A model generated the notes under the pieces. That model did not search any database and was not told where the DNA came from. It saw only the letters and a program-made list of their open reading frames with translations. Shown one piece after another: positions 9,068 to 18,334 of a stretch of 64,000 nt of DNA (position 1 is the first letter of the stretch; each line of letters opens with the position of its first letter). Origin of the DNA: Megasphaera lornae (GTDB taxonomy: Bacteria; Bacillota; Negativicutes; Veillonellales; Megasphaeraceae); NCBI RefSeq assembly GCF_000214495.1, contig NZ_AFIJ01000045.1:1-64000 (forward strand), read 5' to 3'. The translations under genes and the position numbers were made by a program.

Positions 9068-12000
9068 TTTTTTAGCGATTTCTTCGCTTGCTTTTGTCAG
9101 TAGCTCCTTTAAGTCTGTGTTTTCTTTTGGCAGGCAAGCTATTGTATTCCCAAATCTTCCGGATATTTCTTCCATAGAACCAAGCACCTGTTCAGGATGA
9201 TCAACAAAGTATTTGTTATATAAAAGCCCGTTTTCATCTTCAGCAAGGTGAATCCAATCCTCATCCCTTTCTCTGATACTGTCCCTTTTCTTTAGGAAGA
9301 TAATATCTGAGGTTACTTCTGTTCCTGCTACGCCCTTAAAGGTATCGTTCGGAAGTCTTATCGCTCCTAAAAACTCTGCTCTTGCTGCAAGGTAGCGTCT
9401 TACACTTTCGTCCTTTTTATCCATCGTTCCGCTTGATGTAATAAAGGCAATAATACCTCCGTTTCTTACTTTATCAATGGACTTGGCAAAGAAATAATCA
9501 TGGATAAGGAAGTTATTTTTGTTATACTCCCTGTCATTTACCTTATATTCTCCAAAGGGTACATTGCCGATAATCGCATCAAAGAAGTTATTTGAAAAGG
9601 AAGTTTCTTCAAGCCCCTTAATCTGTATATCACTTTCAGGGTATAAGAGTTTTCCAATTCGACCGCTTACTGAGTCAAGCTCTACACCATAAAACTTAGA
9701 CTTGTTCATTTCATCAGGGATATTGCCTATAAAGTTCCCTATTCCCATACTTGGCTCTAAAATGTTTCCCTGTTTAAATCCCATATCCAAAAGTGTCTTA
9801 TACACTCCGTCAATCACTGTTTTCGGTGTGTAAAAGCTCGTTAAAGTAGATTCTCTTGCAGCTTCATATTCTGCCTGCGATAAGTTCTCTTTTAGAAAGC
9901 TCCTTACTTCTTTCCACTGTCCGCCTTTTTCTTCATCGAATACATCAGCAAGTCCTCCCCAGCCAACATACCTTGCTAAAACTTTCTGAGCGGTAATATC
10001 TAAATCTCTCTCACCTCTTTCAATTCGATTTAACATCGAGATTGCTTCAAGGTTATTGTTTAATCTCTCACTTGGAGATAACTTGTCAGGTAGCGTTTCT
10101 TCTTTAATTTTGAAGTTATGAGCTTCTGCTTTCTTTATTTCTACTTCTTCAGTAGTCTGCTCTGGATGTTTATATGTTTGATTTTGAAATACCCTCTCAA
10201 GGTCGCCTTCCAGACGATAAGGAATCACATCGGAGCCTGTTATCATACCGCCAAGATATTCTGTACTGTCCTTAACCGTTACCGTCTTTAGGTTATTTCC
10301 CATATCATCAAAGCGTGTGATGGTATAGTCTTTATCCTTGTATTTGACTTCATCTCCGACAATAAAGTTCGGTCTTTCAAGGCTTATCTGCTTCATAAGA
10401 TCCTCATTATCTGTAAAGGCTACAATCGGAATTTGATGATTGCCTTGCCTTACAGGATCAAGCCACAAGTCATTTTTTCCTGTGATTTCATTTTTAGAAA
10501 TTTCTCTGACTTTGTATTCTTCATGATGAAAGTAGACGGTATCACCTGCTTTAACTGCAAAATCCTCTAAAGGGATTTCCTCTTTTTTATTCAGTTCTAC
10601 TTCTTCTCTTTCTTTGAGGTAATCAAATAAGGTAGCTTGAACTGTGTCAGCCCTTCTAACTTCTTCTGTTTCTTCAGGTGCTTCAAGTTCTTCTTCTACA
10701 AAGCTAAGTTCTCCATTAAAGACAGACTGAAGCTCCTGCTCATCCATCTGCTTTTTAAGTTCTGTATCTTTCAGCTCTCTAAAGGTCTTTGGAAAATCTT
10801 CTAAAATAAGCCTTTGGGCATTTAATTCCTTTAGTTCTTCAAGATTAAAATATCCCCATTCAGGTTCAATCCCAAGTACCAGTCCAAAGGCATCGCCACT
10901 TTCCCTGTCATATTCCGTCATATACCAAGTCCAATTAGAACGGAAAGGAATGATATATGCAGCATGAACCTCTTTATCCGCTAATGCTACATCCTCCTGT
11001 GCGTAAAGCTCCGGCACTCTTTCAAGCATTTCATCGGTCATTAAGTTTTCAGGAGCATCTTTGGAATAATATTGTGGTTCTTCAATCTTTGACTTGTTTT
11101 CTGTTTCCTTTTCTTCAAGATAAAGATTTTTAGAAAACAGCTCGTCGATATGCTTTGCAACACTTGTCCAAGTAAGAAACACATCATTACAATCATTTTT
11201 CTGTAATTTAAGTCCCTTAGCATCGTGCCATTCATCACTTCCCATTGCTCCGGAAACAGCATGGGAATGTCCTCCAATTCCATATTCGTCTTTTAAGAAA
11301 TTCGCTTTTTCCTGAAGCGTATGATTTTCTTTAAAAAACTTGGTGATTCGTTCTTTTCCTCTATCAACGCCACTTCCTCTTGAAAGACTTTCAAGGACTT
11401 CATCTTCTGTAATAAAGGACTTTACCTTCGGAAGTTCTGTCAAATTGGTGCTATATTCCTTTCGTGGCAGCTCAAGTTCCTGTAATTTCTGATAAAGGCT
11501 ATCTACCTTGTGATAGTGAAACCTTAGTACATTCCTATTTTCTTTATATCCTGCTATAAATCTGTCATATTCTCTGATTGTTTCTTTCAGATACTCAGGA
11601 TTTTTTAATGCTTCAGATAATCTTTTTGTTTCTTCCGAAAAGCCCCCACCTCTTTCAAAAAGTTCAAAATATCCTTGCTCTTTTCCTTCTTCACTTAAAT
11701 CATGAGATAGATACCATAGAGATTCTGAAATCCGATCTCTTTCATAATCAAGAGCTTCAAAAAGCTCTACATTTGTAGCAAATTCCCCACTATTAAGAAG
11801 TTCATTTATCCTCTTTGCAGCATCATTCCAGTTTAAGACCTGCGTATCATCTTCTCTTGCAGAAGTTCCATAGGCTAAATGAATGCCTTTATCCGAATAC
11901 CAGGAAGATACTTCTCTTTCATCAATGTAAAACCCGTTTCCGCCTTTAAAGGTATCTTTGAGGTATTCTCCCAATTCTTCTACTGTTTTTTCTTTGGAAA

Positions 12001-13357
12001 ACTCAGCAATAACAGGAAGTCTGCCGCCATCGTGATTTCCTCCGTTAATAAGGACGGTATCTATATCATTCTCAGTTAGCGGAATCGTAAGGCGTGTCTG
12101 TCCATAGGAGTTTTCTGGTAAAGAAAAAGAAGCCTTTTCAGCTTCTCTTATCTCTACATCAATATTTTCTCTTAACCTTCTACTATTTCCTTGATCGTCA
12201 TCTCTTTCAAAGCTGAAATCATTGCTTTGTACTGTGGATTGCTCTCTCCCTCTATCTTCCAAGCTGCCATCAGCTTCGGCTTCTCTCTTCTCATAAACTC
12301 TATCGCCTGTTTCTGAATGTCCATCAGGTGTCCTGTCAACTTCTTCTCCTTGTATAGATCTACTAACATCTCGAAGTTGCTCTGCTCCTCGCTCTGTGAA
12401 AGAAACTCCAGCCTCATCACTGCGTAGGTCGGATTTGGATACTTCCTTATGAAGTCCGTCTCTTCCTCCAAGCTGTTTAGCGTATTCTCCCTGATTTTCT
12501 CTATTATCTCGTCTGTACTCTCCATTTCGGAGAACTCGCCCGTTTTCATTTCTTCCCTGATCATCTCGTCGAAGTACATATTCTTCTACCTCCTCCAATT
12601 CTTCTTTAATCTTATTATATCCCGCTTCTTTTCCTCTTAAAACTTCTTTTTGCAGCTCAAGTTCTTTGCTTTTTTGAATGGTCGCATCAATAATCTTTCC
12701 GCTAATATCCGATACGCTTTCACCAAGACTCATTAGAGATATGCTGTCAAGTCTTTGAAAATTCTCTCTTAAAAGCTCATAATCTATCGAATAATCTAAC
12801 TTAAATCTTGATGCTACCGCATAGCTTACCGAGTCCCTTACAAACTTTGTAAAGGATATTCTATCCTCATCCGCTATTCTAAGTTCATTCATTAAGGTAT
12901 CTATTTTTTCATCACCGTAGAGTCTGCTTAAAGAAAAGATGTTTTCAAGTGTGCTTTTACTTTCCTCATAGCCCTCGCTTTTTATCATTTCCTTTAACAC
13001 ATCTTGATGATTTTCTTTGTCAAACTTCCAAAGATTTACTTCGTTGACATCTCTGTTTCTTGAAACTGTCTGACCTATATCAAAAATATAGTCCACTTTC
13101 TTGAATGTGCCATAGTCCTCTAAAATGGGGATACCTTTCTGTCCTCGCATTACTGTTCTATTAAAACGTTCCCTCCAGTAGTCAAACTTGGCACAAGCTA
13201 TTGCTTCAGGATTTTTATCATAGATACTTAATTGACTTCTAAAGTCATATCTTTGATTGTTTCCGACAACCTTTAAGAGCTTCAGATACTCTGCTTCACT
13301 ATGAAGCACATCTTGTTTTATAAGCTCCAAAATGTTATGAAAATCATTTATTCGCAT
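9062..13357 (-). CDS. Giant methylase-helicase, N-terminal (methylase) part of a frameshifted gene
   Basis: This half holds an ArdC/LtrC-like N-terminal domain ([27 protein letters not shown]), a long charged disordered linker (about residues 280-420), and an N6-adenine methylase-type domain with the SAM site [15 protein letters not shown] and the variant catalytic motif GNVPFGEY (about residues 1195-1270). The frame ends at a stop after AKKC; shifting by one base at the A6 run (9068-9073) joins it to the helicase half. The repaired gene, 4639-13357, is 8,719 nt, and removing one base gives 2,905 codons plus stop. ATG 13357 is chosen because GGAGG lies 5 bases upstream. Confidence 0.85.
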   Translation of the reverse strand: MRINDFHNILELIKQDVLHSEAEYLKLLKVVGNNQRYDFRSQLSIYDKNPEAIACAKFDYWRERFNRTVMRGQKGIPILEDYGTFKKVDYIFDIGQTVSRNRDVNEVNLWKFDKENHQDVLKEMIKSEGYEESKSTLENIFSLSRLYGDEKIDTLMNELRIADEDRISFTKFVRDSVSYAVASRFKLDYSIDYELLRENFQRLDSISLMSLGESVSDISGKIIDATIQKSKELELQKEVLRGKEAGYNKIKEELEEVEEYVLRRDDQGRNENGRVLRNGEYRRDNRENQGEYAKQLGGRDGLHKEVSKSDLRSDEAGVSFTERGAEQLRDVSRSIQGEEVDRTPDGHSETGDRVYEKREAEADGSLEDRGREQSTVQSNDFSFERDDDQGNSRRLRENIDVEIREAEKASFSLPENSYGQTRLTIPLTENDIDTVLINGGNHDGGRLPVIAEFSKEKTVEELGEYLKDTFKGGNGFYIDEREVSSWYSDKGIHLAYGTSAREDDTQVLNWNDAAKRINELLNSGEFATNVELFEALDYERDRISESLWYLSHDLSEEGKEQGYFELFERGGGFSEETKRLSEALKNPEYLKETIREYDRFIAGYKENRNVLRFHYHKVDSLYQKLQELELPRKEYSTNLTELPKVKSFITEDEVLESLSRGSGVDRGKERITKFFKENHTLQEKANFLKDEYGIGGHSHAVSGAMGSDEWHDAKGLKLQKNDCNDVFLTWTSVAKHIDELFSKNLYLEEKETENKSKIEEPQYYSKDAPENLMTDEMLERVPELYAQEDVALADKEVHAAYIIPFRSNWTWYMTEYDRESGDAFGLVLGIEPEWGYFNLEELKELNAQRLILEDFPKTFRELKDTELKKQMDEQELQSVFNGELSFVEEELEAPEETEEVRRADTVQATLFDYLKEREEVELNKKEEIPLEDFAVKAGDTVYFHHEEYKVREISKNEITGKNDLWLDPVRQGNHQIPIVAFTDNEDLMKQISLERPNFIVGDEVKYKDKDYTITRFDDMGNNLKTVTVKDSTEYLGGMITGSDVIPYRLEGDLERVFQNQTYKHPEQTTEEVEIKKAEAHNFKIKEETLPDKLSPSERLNNNLEAISMLNRIERGERDLDITAQKVLARYVGWGGLADVFDEEKGGQWKEVRSFLKENLSQAEYEAARESTLTSFYTPKTVIDGVYKTLLDMGFKQGNILEPSMGIGNFIGNIPDEMNKSKFYGVELDSVSGRIGKLLYPESDIQIKGLEETSFSNNFFDAIIGNVPFGEYKVNDREYNKNNFLIHDYFFAKSIDKVRNGGIIAFITSSGTMDKKDESVRRYLAARAEFLGAIRLPNDTFKGVAGTEVTSDIIFLKKRDSIRERDEDWIHLAEDENGLLYNKYFVDHPEQVLGSMEEISGRFGNTIACLPKENTDLKELLTKASEEIAKKC

Positions 13358-13382
13358 TTTTACCTCCTTCGTTTTTCCAAAC

Positions 13383-13414
13383 AAAAAAGGCGGTTAGATT
13401 TTACTCTAATCACC
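13383..13414 (-). terminator. Terminator/attenuator hairpin before the methylase-helicase
   Basis: On the minus strand GGTGATTAGA pairs with TCTAACCGCC (one mismatch, one wobble), then six T. It lies between the DUF1016 stop and the ribosome site of the giant gene. The loop region AGAGTAAAATCT is identical to that of the hairpin before topB. Confidence 0.6.
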
Positions 13415-13438
13415 TTTTACGCATTATATTATTAAATT

Positions 13439-14470
13439 TTATTCGTTTGTTTCTTCCGCAATATCTACATATTCTTTTAATTTTCGTTGCAACAAATTCT
13501 TATCTATCAGTTTTAATGTATACTCCGATACCATTGTAGGCGAAAGACTTCTACTTAATGCAAATTCTACTACCTCATCATCTTTTGAAGCACAAAGGAT
13601 TACTCCTACGCTTGGATTTTCAGTTTGTTTCTTTACTTCTCTATCCAGTGCTTCTAAATACAGGTTCATTTTTCCGATATATTCCGGCTTAAACTCTCCA
13701 ATTTTTAATTCAAATGCAACTAAACAAGATAGTCCCCTATGATAGAACAACAAATCTACATAGTAATCATGATTGCCAACCTGTACCCTATACTCATTAC
13801 CTATAAAGGAAAAATCTTTCCCAATCTCTAAAATAAAGTTCTTCAGATTCTGGAGAATTGACTTCTGAAATTCTCTTTCATTTCCAATCTTGGGAGCATC
13901 AAGAAATTCTAAAACATAACTGTCCATAAACAAATTATGCGTCTCTTGTTTTGCCCTTTGTATAGCAGGCAAATCGTTACTATTTGAAAGCATATAACGT
14001 TCATAATAGCCACTGTCCATCTGCCTTACCAACTCTCGGTGAGTTAGATTCTCCTTAATTGCTAAGTTAATGTAGAATTCTCTTTCTTCTTTACTTTTAG
14101 ATCCTGACATTATTTTCAAATGATTAGACCAGCTCAATTGTGTCAACAACGTTGACACTTTTTCATCATCCTTATATAGCTCATAGAATTGCCTCATTCT
14201 ATAAAGCCCCCTACGGGTAAATCCTTTTAAATCAGGATAATTTTCAGAGAAAAAATCGGCAACATTTTCCACAAAATTTGACCCATAACCTGCTTCTTTA
14301 CTTTTCTCACTTATATACTTTCCCACTTCCTGATACATCAAAATCAATTCTTCATTGACTTTTCTATAAGCACGATCCTTTGCACTTTCGACAATCTTAA
14401 CAATATCATCAAACTGATGATTATCTTTTCCAATATCTGTATTCTGCAATACCATCTTATCCTTATTCAT
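13439..14470 (-). CDS. DUF1016 (YhcG-like) PD-(D/E)XK nuclease
   Basis: A 343-aa protein with the DUF1016 N-terminal winged-helix region (GLYRMRQFYELY, TQLSWSNHLKIM) and a C-terminal PD-(D/E)XK nuclease domain. The likely catalytic Asp is in YYVDLLFYH and the Glu-x-Lys in AFELKIGEF. YhcG-type proteins are often found near restriction or other mobile defence genes; their cellular task is unsettled. ATG 14470 is preferred because AGAGGTAGG precedes it; a TTG at 14521 would overlap the AbrB gene. Together with the upstream AbrB gene it interrupts the usual topB-helicase order, so the pair looks like cargo. Confidence 0.85.
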   Translation of the reverse strand: MNKDKMVLQNTDIGKDNHQFDDIVKIVESAKDRAYRKVNEELILMYQEVGKYISEKSKEAGYGSNFVENVADFFSENYPDLKGFTRRGLYRMRQFYELYKDDEKVSTLLTQLSWSNHLKIMSGSKSKEEREFYINLAIKENLTHRELVRQMDSGYYERYMLSNSNDLPAIQRAKQETHNLFMDSYVLEFLDAPKIGNEREFQKSILQNLKNFILEIGKDFSFIGNEYRVQVGNHDYYVDLLFYHRGLSCLVAFELKIGEFKPEYIGKMNLYLEALDREVKKQTENPSVGVILCASKDDEVVEFALSRSLSPTMVSEYTLKLIDKNLLQRKLKEYVDIAEETNE

Positions 14471-14498
14471 TGTTTCACCTACCTCTAAAAACGTGCTG

Positions 14499-14678
14499 TT
14501 ATTTTTTAATGTTTTCTTCAATAAAAGCCTTAGAATTTTGAATTTGCACTTTATCTTTATTAACTACAAAAGTAACATAATCTCCATTTTCTAAATTTAA
14601 AAGTTCCCTTATCCTTTTCGGAATAGTAACCTGTCCTTTTGCCATAACTTTTGCAGTATCCATAAATATATCTTCCAT
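14499..14678 (-). CDS. AbrB/SpoVT-type DNA-binding protein
   Basis: A 59-aa protein with a swapped-hairpin AbrB domain (AKVMAKGQVTIPKRIRELL, GDYVTFV). Proteins of this size and type are transition regulators or antitoxins. It has AAAGGAAG before ATG 14678 and its own promoter. The DUF1016 nuclease gene starts 28 bases after its stop, so co-expression is likely. An antitoxin or repressor role toward the nuclease is a guess from adjacency. Confidence 0.8.
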   Translation of the reverse strand: MEDIFMDTAKVMAKGQVTIPKRIRELLNLENGDYVTFVVNKDKVQIQNSKAFIEENIKK

Positions 14679-14711
14679 ATTTACTTCCTTTCGCCCTACT
14701 TTTCCTACAAA

Positions 14712-14740
14712 ATTATAGCACTTTTGGAGTATTTTTTCCA
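14712..14740 (-). promoter_or_regulatory. Promoter of the AbrB-DUF1016 pair
   Basis: Minus-strand TGGAAA (14735-14740) and a perfect TATAAT (14712-14717) with 17-bp spacing lie just after the topB stop and 34 bp before the AbrB start. This suggests the pair is expressed independently of the conjugation genes. Confidence 0.55.
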
Positions 14741-14758
14741 CTCTGAATTAGTTATCTC

Positions 14759-16471
14759 TTACTTACTATATGTCAGAACAACCTCTTTTATTTCATTTTC
14801 AATTGCTTCTAAAAATTCTTCCTTTGAAGATTTCCCTTTGGCAATATCCGCTAATTCCATTTCCCACTTTGCAGTTGTTTCCGCTGACTTAAAGGTATCG
14901 GATACTATTGTTACAAGGCTGATCCCCTTATGCGTGGCAATCAAATTTTTCTTATCTCTTTCGACAAAACCCTTATAGATTAAGTTTTCAATAATTCCTG
15001 CCCTTGTTGCAGGTGTTCCAAGTCCCTTTCTTTCCACTTCTACACCTTTTTCTAAGGCTTCATTTCCTGCAATCTCCATAGACTTTAGAAGCGTATCTTC
15101 AGTGAAGTGTTTCGGTGGTTGAGTAAATTTTTCTTTAATCTCTTTATTTTCAATACTTAAAACATCACCGATACTTACATCAGGAAGCTCTATGAACTCA
15201 TTCTTCTTGGACTTGTATTCTTTAAGGTATTTGCTAAAGCCCTCGTCTCTAATTACCCTTCCTGAACTTGTAAATTCAAATCCGTCAAATTCAGCTACAA
15301 TCTTTGTTGTGTTTTCGACTAATGGATAGCCTACACTTGCGTGAAGCTTATTAGAAATAAGCCTATATACCTTCGCTTCACTATCAGGGATACTCGATAA
15401 ATCTTCACTTAACGAGCTTACTGTCGGAATAATAGCGTGATGATCCGTAACATTTTTTGAGTTAAATACCGTCTTGATACGCTCTGTATCAAAATCATTT
15501 TTTCCTAAAATGTTATTGACCGTACTTACAATCATATCTTCCGTTAAGCATCTGCTGTCTGTTCTTGGATAGGTAATTAGTTTCTTTTCATACAGGCTTT
15601 GAGCATAATCAAGCGTCTGCTTTGCTGAATATCCAAAATATTTATTACACTCTCTTTGAAGTGTTGTTAGATCAAAGGGTAAATCCGGCTTTGTAATCTT
15701 TTCTTTTTGAATGACATCAGTTATTTCAATATTATCGCCTATTAAATTAATAAGCTGCTCTGCGGTTATTTCATCACCAATTTTGTCTGTCGATAATGTA
15801 AAGCCGTTCATAGAAAGCTCTACGGTGTAGTATTTTTCTTTCTTAAAATTATTTATTTCTTCATCTCTTTTTACAATCATGTAAAGCGTTGGGGTTTGCA
15901 CTCTCCCGACACTGTAATTTTGCTTATACAGGCAAGAATATAGCCTACTGATATTCATTCCGACAAGCCAGTCTGCAATAGCTCTTGCCTGTGCCGATTC
16001 AAAGAGCTTATCGTAATCTTTGCCATTCTTTAGATTGGAAAATCCCTCTTTGATAGCACTATCTTCCATTGACGAAATCCAAAGACGCTGCATTTTCTTT
16101 TTGCATTTAGCTTCGTTATATACCAGTCGAAAAATACTTTCTCCTTCTCTTCCCGCATCGCACGCATTGATAACTGTATCAATCTCCTTATCATTCATCA
16201 GTTTTTTAAGGATATTAAACTGCTTTTTTGTAGCCTTTGCCACTTCAAATTTGTACTGCTTCGGAATAATCGGCAAATCCGATATATTCCACTTAGCGTA
16301 TTTTTCATCATAAGCGTCCGGATTTGCCATCTGAATTAGATGGCCTACGCACCAAGATACCTTATATCCATTTCCCTCATAGTATCCATCTTTCTTTTTT
16401 GTAGCTCCTATTACCTTTGCAATTGATATAGCTACACTCGGTTTTTCTGCTATCACAAGTATATGTTCCAT
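14759..16471 (-). CDS. topB: DNA topoisomerase III (ICE type)
   Basis: A 570-aa type IA topoisomerase. The Toprim domain is at the N-terminus (VIAEKPSVAISIAKVIG, then DAGREGESIFRL with the acidic metal ligands), and the active Tyr lies in LITYPRTDSR, followed by the central and C-terminal type IA domains ending near GFVERDKKNLIATHKG. There is no extended zinc-finger tail. ATG 16471 follows a GGAGGA site. In Tn1549-type elements this enzyme is thought to resolve DNA links during replication and transfer. A terminator-like hairpin lies 28 bp upstream of the start. Confidence 0.92.
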   Translation of the reverse strand: MEHILVIAEKPSVAISIAKVIGATKKKDGYYEGNGYKVSWCVGHLIQMANPDAYDEKYAKWNISDLPIIPKQYKFEVAKATKKQFNILKKLMNDKEIDTVINACDAGREGESIFRLVYNEAKCKKKMQRLWISSMEDSAIKEGFSNLKNGKDYDKLFESAQARAIADWLVGMNISRLYSCLYKQNYSVGRVQTPTLYMIVKRDEEINNFKKEKYYTVELSMNGFTLSTDKIGDEITAEQLINLIGDNIEITDVIQKEKITKPDLPFDLTTLQRECNKYFGYSAKQTLDYAQSLYEKKLITYPRTDSRCLTEDMIVSTVNNILGKNDFDTERIKTVFNSKNVTDHHAIIPTVSSLSEDLSSIPDSEAKVYRLISNKLHASVGYPLVENTTKIVAEFDGFEFTSSGRVIRDEGFSKYLKEYKSKKNEFIELPDVSIGDVLSIENKEIKEKFTQPPKHFTEDTLLKSMEIAGNEALEKGVEVERKGLGTPATRAGIIENLIYKGFVERDKKNLIATHKGISLVTIVSDTFKSAETTAKWEMELADIAKGKSSKEEFLEAIENEIKEVVLTYSK

Positions 16472-16498
16472 GTATATTTTTCCTCCTGCTTTCATTGT

Positions 16499-16529
16499 AA
16501 AAGGGCGAAAGATTTTACTCTCCCGCCCT
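16499..16529 (-). terminator. Terminator/attenuator hairpin before topB
   Basis: On the minus strand AGGGCG (16524-16529) pairs with CGCCCT (16502-16507) and is followed by four T. The loop contains AGAGTAAAATCT, identical to the loop of the hairpin before the methylase-helicase. Confidence 0.5.
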
Positions 16530-16565
16530 GCGTTTGCACCCATAACAATATATTTTAAGATGCAT

Positions 16566-18109
16566 TTATTCTTCATCATAAGCTTCTGTTTCTTCTGCTT
16601 CTCCTATTTCTTGCTCACTTTCTGCTTCCGAAAAGAAATCATCATCTTCTTCCTCTAATGATTCAAGCTCCTTATCCTCTTTCTTTTTTACGACCTTAAA
16701 GTAATAACCTGCTCCTAATGCTCCGCCTATAACAAGAAGCAGAATAATATATGTTCCTAAATTACTCTTTTCTTCTTTTTTCTCAGGCTTTACTTCTTCC
16801 TTAGTTGGCTCCTCTTTGCTAATCTCCTGCTTCGGAGCTTCTTTCTTTTCAACCATATTTAGAAGATCATCTTCAGATACTTCCGTTAAAAGCATTACAT
16901 TTTCTTGTGTCTCATCGTGGTTGATGATGAGATGGAAGGTCTTACCGTTTTCGTTTGAAAGGTAATAAACTGTCTTGCATCAGCAGAATACAGATCTGTT
17001 TCTTTGTTATCACCGCTATCCCCGTGATGAATTGGATAGTCCTTATTCGCATTGTCCTTATTTTCCGTAACGGTTCCTCTTGCCTTTGACGGAGCAGAAG
17101 CTACTCCCTTATTGGTATTTACAGTCTTACTTGTCCCGTCCATAGATGAATCCTGATTGTTATTGGCAGGAGCTTTCGGTGTCAGCTTATTAGGATAGCG
17201 AATATCTTTCTCTTTCGTTTCAGAATTACTTGTATCTTTTACAGTATTTTCTGAACTCGCCTGTGTAGTTGTGCTTTTTCCTGTATTGTTTACAGGTGTT
17301 TGATTTGAAATGCCTGAGTTTTTCTTAATTCCGGAAATAGGACTGTTCAGTGCAGGCGGATTAGATATTACGGGAGCCTTGTTTGCTTCATTTGCCTTTT
17401 CCTCAAGCTCTTTAATCTTTTTATTCAGCTTATCCATTTCCTTCTTCATTTCTTCTGATAAGTCCCTATTTTCCTTATCTTTTTTCATTTTTTCTTTCAA
17501 GCTTTCAATCTGGGCTTCAAGTTCTTTGATTTTTTCTTTCTGATTATCGCTTAATTTGTCTTTATCCTTCATTTCGCTATTTAACTTATCAAGTTTTTCC
17601 TGAAGCTCCTTAGCATCTTTTTCCATTTTGAAAATATCATTTTTAGAAAGCTCTGTCTGCGTTGATTTATCTTCCGTCTTTGGAGTTTTCGTCTGCGAGC
17701 TTTCATCCTGTTTCGGCTTTTCTTCTTCTGTCTGAGTCTCTTTATCTTTAGCCTCAGTCTTTGCTACCTTTCGGATAATTTCATCATTTCCATCGCCTTT
17801 TACTTCATAAAATAGAAACTCATCAATAAATTTCATATTATCAGGGAGCATCGGCAGATCACCGCTGTCAAGAAGCTGTCCTTTCTCAGCCTTTATCTTT
17901 TCTTCCTTATAAACTTTTTCATCTTCAAAGATATACTTTACATTTACTTCCACTTGTGTTTGGACAGCTTTATCGCTTGTAGGTGCTTCCGTTAAGCTTT
18001 GCTCATGAGCATAAACAACTGTCCAAAGACCCAAAAGGCAGCTTATACTTACAACGACTGCAAGTGCTGCTGTCCAAAACTTCTTATTCTTTTTCCAACT
18101 GGTTTTCAT
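16566..18109 (-). pseudogene. DUF4366 (CD1107-type) conjugation protein, frameshifted
   Basis: A membrane-anchored protein of the DUF4366 family found in Tn1549-like elements. The first 404 residues have a signal/anchor (WTAALAVVVSISCLLGLW), a Lys/Glu-rich coiled coil (about residues 150-245), and a Ser/Asn/Thr-rich region. The frame breaks at an A4 run (16948-16951). Adding one A gives a continuation from QTK into NGKTFHLIINHDET, then LLTEVSEDDLL, a transmembrane segment (YIILLLVIGGALGAGYYF) and an acidic cytoplasmic end. The whole stretch of 1,544 nt becomes 515 codons with that base. SD AAGGAG precedes ATG 18109, which overlaps the DUF4315 gene by 26 bases. It is probably part of the surface side of the transfer machine. 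Confidence 0.8.
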
Positions 18110-18323
18110 TTGACTTCTCCTTTTTCATTTCTACTCTTTGTCTGTTTACCTTTGCCATCAAATCACTGATTGTAATGTTGTTCTTTCTGCAAATGGCAAT
18201 GATTTCTTCGTTTTCAAGTTCTTCTTCACGAATAAATAAAGGCTCCAATTCTTCATCAATCAAAGCCTTTTTATCCTTCAACTTCTTTATTTTGTTTTTC
18301 ACTACCGTTAATTCTCGTTTCAC
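18084..18323 (-). CDS. DUF4315 family protein
   Basis: A 79-aa, highly charged helical protein (KRELTVVKNKIKKLKDKK, ENEEIIAICRKNNITISDLM) matching the small DUF4315 proteins that lie next to the CHAP hydrolase in Tn1549-type elements. The function is unknown. A GTG start at 18323 is chosen because AGGAGG lies 6 bases before it; the overlapping ATG there is out of frame. It overlaps the DUF4366 gene downstream. Confidence 0.8.
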   Translation of the reverse strand: MKRELTVVKNKIKKLKDKKALIDEELEPLFIREEELENEEIIAICRKNNITISDLMAKVNRQRVEMKKEKSNENQLEKE

Positions 18324-18334
18324 ATTGTTACCTC

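Noticed and set aside
12172-12579. A 135-codon frame inside the methylase gene
   Set aside because: It is a shadow in another frame over the charged linker, without a ribosome site.
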